DNA of 64,000 bases from NCBI RefSeq assembly GCF_000317475.1, contig NC_019729.1:2432501-2496500 (forward strand), given 5' to 3'. Below, piece after piece: positions 57,651-64,000 of this stretch. A program made the translations under genes and the position numbers. Under the pieces are notes generated by a model. That model was not told the DNA's origin and searched no databases. It saw nothing but the letters and a program-made list of their open reading frames with translations. Every line of letters begins with the position of its first letter. The stretch's first letter is position 1. Origin of the DNA: Oscillatoria nigro-viridis PCC 7112. GTDB taxonomy: Bacteria; Cyanobacteriota; Cyanobacteriia; Cyanobacteriales; Microcoleaceae.

Positions 57651-59744
57651 ATGGCTTCTTCCAATACTCCTGATTCCCCAAAAAGACCTGCTAGAGGCTC
57701 TCGCGAGTCTCGCAAGCACACGCCGAAAGCAAATACAAAAGGCCTTTATCAAAGAGCTTTTAAACAAGCTTTTGTCAAGCTAAACCCGCAGGTAATGCTG
57801 AAAAATCCGGTGATGTTTGTGGTGTGGGTTGGCACAATTGTGACTGCATTATTAACGATCGACCCGACGCTGTTCGGCCCGGTTCCCGGCGAAAATCAGA
57901 GAGTTTTCAACGGTTTAGTCACGTTTATTTTGTTCTTTACTTTGGTATTTGCTAATTTTGCCGAAGCGATAGCAGAAGGGCGCGGGAAAGCGCAAGCAGA
58001 TGCCCTGCGATCGACCAAAGCCGACACAACAGCCCGCAAACTCCTACCAGACGGTTCAATTCAAGAAGTTAGTTCGACATCCCTGAGACGCGGCGACCAA
58101 ATTAAAGTGATCGCAGGCGATGTCATTCCTGCCGACGGCGAAGTGATCGCAGGTGTCGCCTCTGTAGACGAATCTGCGATCACTGGCGAATCGGCACCGG
58201 TCCTCAAGGAACCGGGTTCGGACATCGCCAGTTCCGTTACCGGCGGGACGCGCATCCTTTCCGACGAACTGACGCTGCGGGTGATGGCCGATCCGGGTAA
58301 GGGGTTTTTGGACAGGATGATCGCGCTGGTGGAGGGGGCCGAAAGGTCGAAAACGCCGAACGAGATCGCGCTGACGGTGCTGCTGGCGGTGCTGACTCTG
58401 GTGTTTTTGATTGTGGTTTCGACGATTCCGCCCGTGGGAAATTACGTGAAAACCCCTGTGGGCGTGGTGACGCTGATTTCGCTGCTGGTGGCGCTGATTC
58501 CAACAACCATTGGAGGTTTGCTGAGCGCGATCGGCATTGCGGGGATGGATCGCGTCGCTCAGTTTAACGTGATAGCGACCTCTGGACGCGCCGTGGAGGC
58601 TTGCGGCGACGTGAATACGCTGATTTTGGACAAAACGGGGACGATCACGCTGGGGAACCGTTTAGCCGAGGAATTCATTCCGGTCAACGGTCATTCACTG
58701 CAAGAAGTGGCGCAGGTAGCCTTGGATGCCAGCGTGTTTGACGATACTCCAGAGGGAAAGTCGATCGTCCGTTTGGCTCACAATTTGGGCGCACAGGTGG
58801 ATTTCGATCGCACCAACGCCGCCGGGCTTGATTTTTCCGCAAAAACGCGGATGTCTGGCACGGATTTGCCCGATGGGACGGAGGTTCGCAAGGGTGCGGT
58901 GGACGCGGTGAAGGGTTTTGTGCGATCGCGCGGCGGCAATTTCGGGCCGGATCTCGATGCAGCTTACGAGCGAGTTTCCCGCTTGGGAGGCACACCCTTA
59001 GCTGTTTGTCAAGGTAGCGACACCTACGGCATTATCTATTTAAAAGATGTCATCAAACCGGGAATTCGCGATCGATTTGACCAACTGCGAAAAATGGGAA
59101 TTCGCACCATTATGCTCACCGGAGATAACCGAATTACAGCATCAGTAATTGCCGATGAAGCAGGCGTTGACGACTTCATTGCCGAAGCAACTCCCGAGGA
59201 CAAAATCGACGTAATTCGCAAGCAACAAGCCGAGGGCAAATTAGTCGCAATGACCGGAGACGGAACCAACGACGCACCCGCACTAGCGCAAGCAAACGTA
59301 GGACTGGCGATGAATTCTGGAACCCAAGCCGCGAAAGAAGCAGCGAACATGGTGGACTTAGATTCTGACCCTACCAAACTAATTGACTTAGTGACAATTG
59401 GCAAACAATTGCTGATTACTCGCGGCGCGCTGACCACATTTTCCCTAGCCAACGATATCGCTAAATATTTTGCAATTATTCCGGCAATGTTTGCCCCGGT
59501 TGGCGCTTTAAACGTGATGGGTTTAGCCAGCGGTCAATCGGCGGTTTTGTCAGCATTAGTTTACAATGCTTTGATTATTCCCGCTTTAATTCCCTTAGCA
59601 TTAACCGGGGTAAAATTTCGACCGCTGACTGCAAATCAACTGTTGCAGCGGAACATTTTAATCTACGGATTGGGAGGAGCAGTCGCGCCGTTTATTGCTA
59701 TCAAAGTTATTGATATTTTGATTGCCGCCGTTGGGCTAGCATAG
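57651..59744 (+). CDS. kdpB: Potassium-transporting ATPase ATP-binding subunit KdpB
   Basis: A 697-residue KdpB, the ATP-hydrolysing subunit. Motifs: AITGESAPV actuator loop, [13 protein letters not shown] with the phosphorylated Asp, [18 protein letters not shown] and [21 protein letters not shown]. The first ~60 residues include a basic, Ser/Pro-rich N-terminus ([18 protein letters not shown]). The middle of the gene (about 58280-58960) has visibly higher GC and CTG-rich Leu codons than the ends, unlike the rest of the operon. The start ATG is directly behind the heptamer array. Confidence 0.97.
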   Translation: MASSNTPDSPKRPARGSRESRKHTPKANTKGLYQRAFKQAFVKLNPQVMLKNPVMFVVWVGTIVTALLTIDPTLFGPVPGENQRVFNGLVTFILFFTLVFANFAEAIAEGRGKAQADALRSTKADTTARKLLPDGSIQEVSSTSLRRGDQIKVIAGDVIPADGEVIAGVASVDESAITGESAPVLKEPGSDIASSVTGGTRILSDELTLRVMADPGKGFLDRMIALVEGAERSKTPNEIALTVLLAVLTLVFLIVVSTIPPVGNYVKTPVGVVTLISLLVALIPTTIGGLLSAIGIAGMDRVAQFNVIATSGRAVEACGDVNTLILDKTGTITLGNRLAEEFIPVNGHSLQEVAQVALDASVFDDTPEGKSIVRLAHNLGAQVDFDRTNAAGLDFSAKTRMSGTDLPDGTEVRKGAVDAVKGFVRSRGGNFGPDLDAAYERVSRLGGTPLAVCQGSDTYGIIYLKDVIKPGIRDRFDQLRKMGIRTIMLTGDNRITASVIADEAGVDDFIAEATPEDKIDVIRKQQAEGKLVAMTGDGTNDAPALAQANVGLAMNSGTQAAKEAANMVDLDSDPTKLIDLVTIGKQLLITRGALTTFSLANDIAKYFAIIPAMFAPVGALNVMGLASGQSAVLSALVYNALIIPALIPLALTGVKFRPLTANQLLQRNILIYGLGGAVAPFIAIKVIDILIAAVGLA

Positions 59745-59901
59745 ATTGGGAAAGCACAACACGAATTTTGACACGGATACACGGATTAATCTCATTACCC
59801 GGCTCTGCCGGAGAACGCATATCCAGAGGCTATGCCTCGATTTTCCTAAAAGAATTATCGAATACAAAGACAGATGTTTATTCCCAAAACAAGGATAATT
59901 T

Positions 59902-60171
59902 ATGAAACGGAATGATTTGCTGAAGGATATTTTTCCCACAGATTTCCAAGAAATTATTGAGTTAGCGCAAATGCTTTGGCAGCGCCACCCAATCCCGGTA
60001 CATCTATTTCTGGTAATGTGTTTCAATGCGATAATTGCCCCCGCTGTTTACGCGGTTGGGGGTGAAGATTTGACGCGAAAAGCGGTCTGGGGTTTAAGTC
60101 TCCTGGGTTTGGTGATTATCGCCCTTTCTATTTACCTGTTTGTAGTCATCTTTCATCCGGAAAGATTTTAG
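59902..60171 (+). CDS. KdpF-like small membrane protein with N-terminal extension
   Basis: An 89-residue protein between kdpB and kdpC, where cyanobacteria such as Anabaena have been reported to carry an unusual small gene in place of kdpF (recalled as kdpG; please verify). Two hydrophobic segments are visible (VHLFLVMCFNAIIAPAVYAV and WGLSLLGLVIIALSIYLFVV). The last part, ending YLFVVIFHPERF, matches the pattern of KdpF, a ~30-residue subunit that stabilises the Kdp complex and typically ends with a P-E-R/K-F-like motif. Residues 1-45 (KRNDLLKDIFPTDFQEIIEL) are a soluble N-terminal extension not seen in classical KdpF. Good context, modest family certainty. Confidence 0.75.
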   Translation: MKRNDLLKDIFPTDFQEIIELAQMLWQRHPIPVHLFLVMCFNAIIAPAVYAVGGEDLTRKAVWGLSLLGLVIIALSIYLFVVIFHPERF

Positions 60172-60212
60172 TCAATAATTAGCCGTTAGCAAATAACCGA
60201 GCGATGTAATTT

Positions 60213-60842
60213 ATGAGAGAAATAATTAGAACCCTTCGGCTTACCCTCGTTTTGTGGGGAATTACAGCCATTATTTACCCTTTAATCTTGCTAGTAATTG
60301 GTCAAATTGCCTTCAACTCGCAGGCAAACGGCAGCTTAATTACTAAGCAAGGAGTTGTCGTGGGTTCCTCGTTAATCGGTCAACCTTTCAGATCGGATAA
60401 ATATTTTTGGAGCCGCCCCAGCACAACAAATTATAGCAGCTTTGCGACCGCAGATTACGACCCCACAAAGGGAGACAATTCCAGTCAAAGAACAGGCGTT
60501 TCGGGAGCTAGCAACCTTGCTCCCAGCAACTCTGATTTGCTGAAGCGAGGTAATGAGAAAGAGGGTTTTCAGGGGGTGCAAGTTGAATTAGATCGCCTCA
60601 ACAAAGCTGGTATCAAACCGACTGCTGATTTAGTTTACACCTCTGGTTCTAGCCTAGATCCGCACATTAGCATAGAGGCAGCTCGATCGCAAATTCAGCG
60701 GATAGCAACAGTGCGATCGCTCAATCTCAATCAAGTAGAGATGTTGGTAGCTAAAAATACAGAGGGCAGATTTCTTGGCATTTTCGGTGAACCGGGAGTT
60801 AACGTCCTCCAACTGAATTTGGCTCTCGACCGTTTACAATAG
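60213..60842 (+). CDS. kdpC: Potassium-transporting ATPase subunit KdpC
   Basis: A 209-residue KdpC. One N-terminal helix (LTLVLWGITAIIYPLILLVIG), then the conserved GSSLIGQPFRSDKYFWSRPS, LVYTSGSSLDPHISIEAA and VNVLQLNLALD. It is the accessory subunit needed for Kdp assembly and ATP binding. It begins 41 bp after the KdpF-like gene and is followed by a repeat-rich spacer and the short kdpD. Confidence 0.95.
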   Translation: MREIIRTLRLTLVLWGITAIIYPLILLVIGQIAFNSQANGSLITKQGVVVGSSLIGQPFRSDKYFWSRPSTTNYSSFATADYDPTKGDNSSQRTGVSGASNLAPSNSDLLKRGNEKEGFQGVQVELDRLNKAGIKPTADLVYTSGSSLDPHISIEAARSQIQRIATVRSLNLNQVEMLVAKNTEGRFLGIFGEPGVNVLQLNLALDRLQ

Positions 60843-61016
60843 TTGACAGTCAGTAGTCAGCAGTCATTAGTCATTAGTTATTTGTTACTTGTTATTTGTA
60901 GCAACTGACAATCGCTAACTGACAACTGACAACCGCCAAGTACCAACTGACAATCGCCAACTACCAACTGACAATCGCCAACTACCAACTGACAACTGAC
61001 AACTGACAACTCAGCT
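60843..61016. repeat. CAACTGA/CAATCGCCAACTAC short tandem repeats
   Basis: The spacer between kdpC and the short kdpD starts with AGTCATTAGTCA-type units (60850-60893) and then has 60897-61013, where a ~21-bp unit CAACTGACAATCGCCAACTAC and a 7-bp unit CAACTGA are tandemly repeated up to 3 bp before the start codon. The same style occurs at 14589-14632 and at 62169-62260. Confidence 0.85.
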
Positions 61017-62168
61017 ATGATTCACTCTAGCGAACTTACCAACAATCCAGACGCGGTTTACGCCCAACCTAACCGCACTTACGATCGCACCCCCCGCCGG
61101 GGAAAGCACAAAATATTTATCGGTATGGCCCCCGGTGTCGGCAAAACTTTCCGAATGCTGGAAGAAGGGCACAGGCTCAAATCTGAAGGCATTGATGTGG
61201 TAATTGGACTGTTAGAAACTCACGGCCGGAAAGAGACAGCAGCTAAAGCAGAAGGACTGGAAATAGTACCCAAAAAACAAATGCGGCGCGGCGAAAAAAT
61301 GCTCGCCGAAATGGATACGGATGCTGTCATAGAACGCCGTCCTCAATTAGCATTAATAGACGAATTGGCTCATACAAACATTCCTGGTTCTCTGCGAGAA
61401 AAACGATATCAAGATGTTGAAGAAATTCTCAATGCTGGGATAGATGTTTTCTCCACCCTCAACATTCAGCACATAGAAAGTCTCAACGATTTAGTAGCTC
61501 GAATTACCGGAGTTGTAGTGCGAGAGCGAGTGCCCGATCCCGTCCTCGAAGATGCTGACGAAATAGTTGTTGTCGATGTCACGCCGGAAACTTTAGAAGA
61601 AAGGTTGCTAGAAGGCAAAATTTATGCTCCCGAAAAAATTGAACAATCTTTAGAAAACTTTTTCCAGCGCCGTCATTTAATTGCTTTGCGAGAACTAGCC
61701 CTGCGGGAAGTCGCAGACAATGTGGAAGACGATGCAGCAACTTTAAAAGGTCAATCTTGCAACATTCACGAACGAGTTTTAGTGTGCATCTCGACTTATC
61801 CAAACTCCTTGCAACTGCTGCGGCGGGGCGCGAGGATTGCTAGCTATATGAATGCCCCATTTTATGCTGTGTTTGTCAACGATCCAGACCGATTTTTAAC
61901 AAAAGCAGAAAGCTTGCACGTTGAAACTTGTGAGAAACTCTGTCAAGAATTTAAGGGGCAATTTTTGCGGGTCAACGGCACAAATATAGCCAAAGTAATC
62001 TCGGAGGTAGCTAAACAGTATCGCATTACTCAAATTGTGATCGGCGAAAGCCAGCAATCCCGCTGGCATTTGTTGCTGCGGGGTTCTTTGACTCAACAGT
62101 TAGTGCGATCGCTCAAACACGTAGATTTGCACATCATCGCTACCGAAAAAAGTGGTCTTTCTAATTAG
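61017..62168 (+). CDS. kdpD: Short KdpD: sensor and USP domains without histidine kinase
   Basis: A 383-residue KdpD N-terminal protein. It has the KdpD sensor domain with Walker A GMAPGVGKTFRMLEEG and DELAHTNIPGSLREKRYQDVEEIL (Walker B-like), and the universal-stress-protein-like domain (HERVLVCISTYPNSLQLLRR, IVIGESQQSRWHLLLRGSL). The DUF4118 membrane part and the His kinase domain of E. coli-type KdpD (about 900 residues) are absent, and the reading frame ends normally without signs of decay. A truncated KdpD is known in other cyanobacteria. It might regulate or sense with another kinase; the two-component pair at 53649-55438 is the nearest candidate. Confidence 0.92.
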   Translation: MIHSSELTNNPDAVYAQPNRTYDRTPRRGKHKIFIGMAPGVGKTFRMLEEGHRLKSEGIDVVIGLLETHGRKETAAKAEGLEIVPKKQMRRGEKMLAEMDTDAVIERRPQLALIDELAHTNIPGSLREKRYQDVEEILNAGIDVFSTLNIQHIESLNDLVARITGVVVRERVPDPVLEDADEIVVVDVTPETLEERLLEGKIYAPEKIEQSLENFFQRRHLIALRELALREVADNVEDDAATLKGQSCNIHERVLVCISTYPNSLQLLRRGARIASYMNAPFYAVFVNDPDRFLTKAESLHVETCEKLCQEFKGQFLRVNGTNIAKVISEVAKQYRITQIVIGESQQSRWHLLLRGSLTQQLVRSLKHVDLHIIATEKSGLSN

Positions 62169-62246
62169 TCCTCAGCCAATAGTCATTAGTCATTGCTACC
62201 GAAAAAAATGGTCTTTTTAATTAGTCCTCAGCCAATAGTTATTAGT
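62135..62246. repeat. 56-bp tandem duplication of the kdpD 3' end
   Basis: Copy 1 (62135-62190) includes the last ~11 codons of kdpD and its stop; copy 2 (62191-62246) begins CATTGCTACCGAAAAAAATG and repeats the same sequence with about five changes. The second copy keeps the reading frame and TAG in the equivalent place, so it adds no protein sequence. It looks like a local slippage duplication. Confidence 0.9.
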
Positions 62247-62293
62247 CATTAGTCATCAGTCGGACGATCTCCGGTAAATTAACCATAATCTTT

Positions 62294-62356
62294 GTAGGGG
62301 CGGGTTTCACCAACAATCTCTAATTCCCGCTAACAATCTATATAAACCCGCCCCCA
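62294..62356. repeat. GGGGCGGGTTT inverted repeat
   Basis: Arms GTAGGGGCGGGTTTC (about 62294) and TAAACCCGCCCCCAC (62342-62356) with a spacer of about 35 nt. The same element type is at 34521-34587. It lies between kdpD and the antiporter gene. Confidence 0.8.
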
Positions 62357-62457
62357 CCACTTTCGGAGGATAGCTGAATCTAGCGGACGACGGATGCGCC
62401 AGAAGCTTTTAGGTGTCAAAATCGCACTTGGTAAACCTGATTAAAAGTGCGATCGCT

Positions 62458-63696
62458 ATGGTGGATAATTACATTCTCAACTTGCTAGTTATTGGCATCC
62501 TCCTGCTGACCGTCACCTTGGGTTCGGGATGGATTTCAGGATTGCCGGTGTCTTATGCCTTAATTTATCTAATTGTCGGTATCGGATTGGGACCCTACGG
62601 CGTCAAGCTGATTGACTTGCGTCCCGAAGCTCAATTTTTAGAAAGACTTACAGAATTTGTAGTTATTGTTTCTCTGTTCAGTTGTGGCTTAAAAATGAAT
62701 CGCCCGCTGCAACTTTGGGCGTGGAATTCGACAGCGCGGCTGATTGGTTTTTTAATGCCAATTTCTATTTTTGCGGTAGCCGCCGTCGGTCATTGGTTTG
62801 TGAAATTAGATTGGGGCCCGGCGATTTTATTGGGAGCGATTCTCGCGCCCACCGATCCTGTTTTAGCCTCAGAAGTTCAGTTAGCACATATAGACGATCG
62901 CGATGAATTGCGCTTTGGTTTAACATCCGAAGGCGGTTTGAACGATGCTTTAGCTTTTCCCTTCGTTTATTTCGGCATTTATGCACTAAAAGATCGCAAC
63001 TGGCCGAACTGGTTTTCGCAGTGGTTAGCAGTTGACTTGATTTGGGCGATCGCCGCAGGTATCGTTATGGGCATTTTAGTAGTTAAAGCCGTCACCTGGA
63101 TCGATCGGCAACTGCAACGGTACCGACCCGCCGATCGATTAATGGAAGATTTCATCGCTCTCAGCACAATTCTGCTCACATATTCCCTCACAGAAGTAGT
63201 CAACGGCTACGGATTTCTCGCAGTTTTTGTAGCAGGAATTGTCGTGCAGCGGAGTTACCGCAACCCAGAAAAGCCGCTTTCCCAACTGCACTTTACCGAG
63301 CGCATTGAAAAGTTAATGGAAGTAGCAACTATTTTACTATTAGGTTCGCTTTTGCGCCTAGAGCCTATGTTGGCCTATGGAGGATACTCTCTCTTAGTAG
63401 CTGGATTGTTAATTTTTTTAATCCGGCCTGTGGGAGCTTGGATCAGTACGATCGGCAGTCCTTTGCATCCCGCCAATCGCTGGCTGTGCGGTTGGTTCGG
63501 CATTCGCGGTGTAGGTTCTATCTATTATCTCACCTATGCTTTTGGTAAAGGTTTGGAAGGCGAAACCGCCGAAAAAATTGCCTGGATTACCTTTACAACC
63601 ATCATAATTTCTGTGATTTTGCACGGCATTACTTCCACCCCGTTAATGAACTGGTACGAGCGCCGAATCAAACCTAAAGTCCCGGATTTAATTTAA
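62458..63696 (+). CDS. Cation:proton antiporter (NhaP/CPA1 type)
   Basis: A 412-residue membrane protein with 11-12 helices. I start at the ATG of MVDNYILNLLVIGI; an in-frame GTG 15 codons upstream is possible. Motifs: ALIYLIVGIGLGPYG, GAILAPTDPVLASEVQLAHI (the TDPVLAS signature of the Na+/H+ exchangers), LTSEGGLNDALAFPFVYFGI with the conserved Asp, and RGVGSIYYL near the end. It would exchange Na+ or K+ for H+. Its place behind kdp fits K+/Na+ homeostasis. Confidence 0.92.
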   Translation: MVDNYILNLLVIGILLLTVTLGSGWISGLPVSYALIYLIVGIGLGPYGVKLIDLRPEAQFLERLTEFVVIVSLFSCGLKMNRPLQLWAWNSTARLIGFLMPISIFAVAAVGHWFVKLDWGPAILLGAILAPTDPVLASEVQLAHIDDRDELRFGLTSEGGLNDALAFPFVYFGIYALKDRNWPNWFSQWLAVDLIWAIAAGIVMGILVVKAVTWIDRQLQRYRPADRLMEDFIALSTILLTYSLTEVVNGYGFLAVFVAGIVVQRSYRNPEKPLSQLHFTERIEKLMEVATILLLGSLLRLEPMLAYGGYSLLVAGLLIFLIRPVGAWISTIGSPLHPANRWLCGWFGIRGVGSIYYLTYAFGKGLEGETAEKIAWITFTTIIISVILHGITSTPLMNWYERRIKPKVPDLI

Positions 63697-63935
63697 TCCA
63701 GTAAGGTGCGTGACTTTAATAGTCTTGGACGCAACTGTCACACAACAATCGACTTGTAGGGTGCGTCAGGCGAAGTTCTCTAACGGCGATCGGGAATTTC
63801 AGGATCTGACGCACCTTACTATATAATCTAAAATTGACTTGTAGGGTGGGTCAGGCGAAGTTCTCTAACGACACGGCAAGAAAAAAAGATTATAATTTTT
63901 GGATAACTCTAATATAAACGTTCGCCGAATCAAAC
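63697..63935. repeat. Spacer with duplicated GTAGGGTGCG repeats
   Basis: A 35-bp direct repeat (63751-63785 and 63836-63870, one mismatch) contains GACTTGTAGGGTGCGTCAGG. It belongs to the GGTGCG-repeat family also found at 43748 and 48718. No gene is seen before 63936. Confidence 0.75.
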
Positions 63936-64000
63936 ATGGATAGATTTGAATTTCAGCTAGCAATGCTGCAAAAAGGAGCAGAGGAACTAGAGAAAAAAAT
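63936..64000 (+). CDS. Start of an unidentified gene, 3' end outside the window
   Basis: ATG at 63936 opens MDRFEFQLAMLQKGAEELEK to the window edge with no stop. The N-terminus looks helical and charged, as in coiled-coil or adaptor proteins, but 22 residues are too few for a call. No good ribosome-binding site is apparent. Confidence 0.35.
   Translation, partial: MDRFEFQLAMLQKGAEELEKK

Overview
The window looks like chromosome of a filamentous, probably non-heterocystous cyanobacterium of the Oscillatoria/Microcoleus/Tychonema kind. The evidence is dense GCGATCGC (HIP1-type) octamers, cyanobacteria-typical families (a TIGR02652-like protein, a UbiA-type prenyltransferase, HetF-like CHAT/TPR proteins, Ser/Thr kinases with TPR tails, a kdp operon with a short KdpD), and intergenic spacers full of short palindromic and heptanucleotide repeats. 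No rRNA, tRNA or CRISPR array was recognised. Species assignment is inference.

Layout. 1-5.8 kb: 3' end of an EEP-family nuclease gene, a 48-bp palindromic tandem repeat, then a minus-strand cluster of two bacterial dynamin-like GTPases and a small coiled-coil membrane protein, and a pentapeptide-repeat gene. 6-9.5 kb: SagB-like dehydrogenase and mnmE. 9.6-14.6 kb: a tandem pair of kinase-TPR proteins, the first apparently a pseudokinase. 14.7-19.7 kb: selO, a GH116 glycosidase carrying an in-frame low-complexity insertion, and a Uma2 nuclease gene. 20-25 kb: a CHAT/TPR protein with two hydrophobic helices inside its CHAT domain, a lipoprotein and a membrane protein. 25.2-31.5 kb: a frameshifted Uma2 gene, gamma-carbonic-anhydrase-like protein, TIGR02652-like protein, VOC protein, a His-rich metal P1B-ATPase behind an ArsR/SmtB-like operator, and an Nramp transporter. 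31.5-38.7 kb: Ctp protease, a conserved membrane-anchored protein, pseudouridine synthase, wecB, a TPM-domain protein with a prion-like Ser/Tyr/Gly tail, and a thioredoxin-like/SLOG gene pair. 38.8-40.9 kb: a decay zone with an antitoxin and an internally deleted MazF-like toxin, an IS1-family element with a frameshifted transposase, and a 5'-truncated WD40 gene. 41-43.7 kb: ubiA and ppx. 43.9-53.4 kb: two giant paralogous RTX proteins with long Pro-Thr linkers. 53.6-63.7 kb: a NarL-type two-component pair divergent from a kdpA-kdpB-(KdpF-like)-kdpC-short kdpD operon, then a Na+/H+ antiporter. A partial ORF runs off the end.

How genes may work together. The kdp segment forms a K+/Na+ homeostasis block; the split sensor (KdpD N-terminal part without a kinase) next to a separate histidine kinase/response regulator is suggestive, but a link is inference. 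The P1B-ATPase and Nramp genes form a metal-transport pair. The RTX proteins are probably exported adhesin- or sheath-like products, with no type I secretion genes in the window. The strongest candidates for something new are the pseudokinase-kinase TPR pair, the membrane-inserted CHAT protein with its lipoprotein neighbour, the dynamin pair with its coiled-coil membrane partner, and heptamer arrays lying sense-oriented in front of several start codons.
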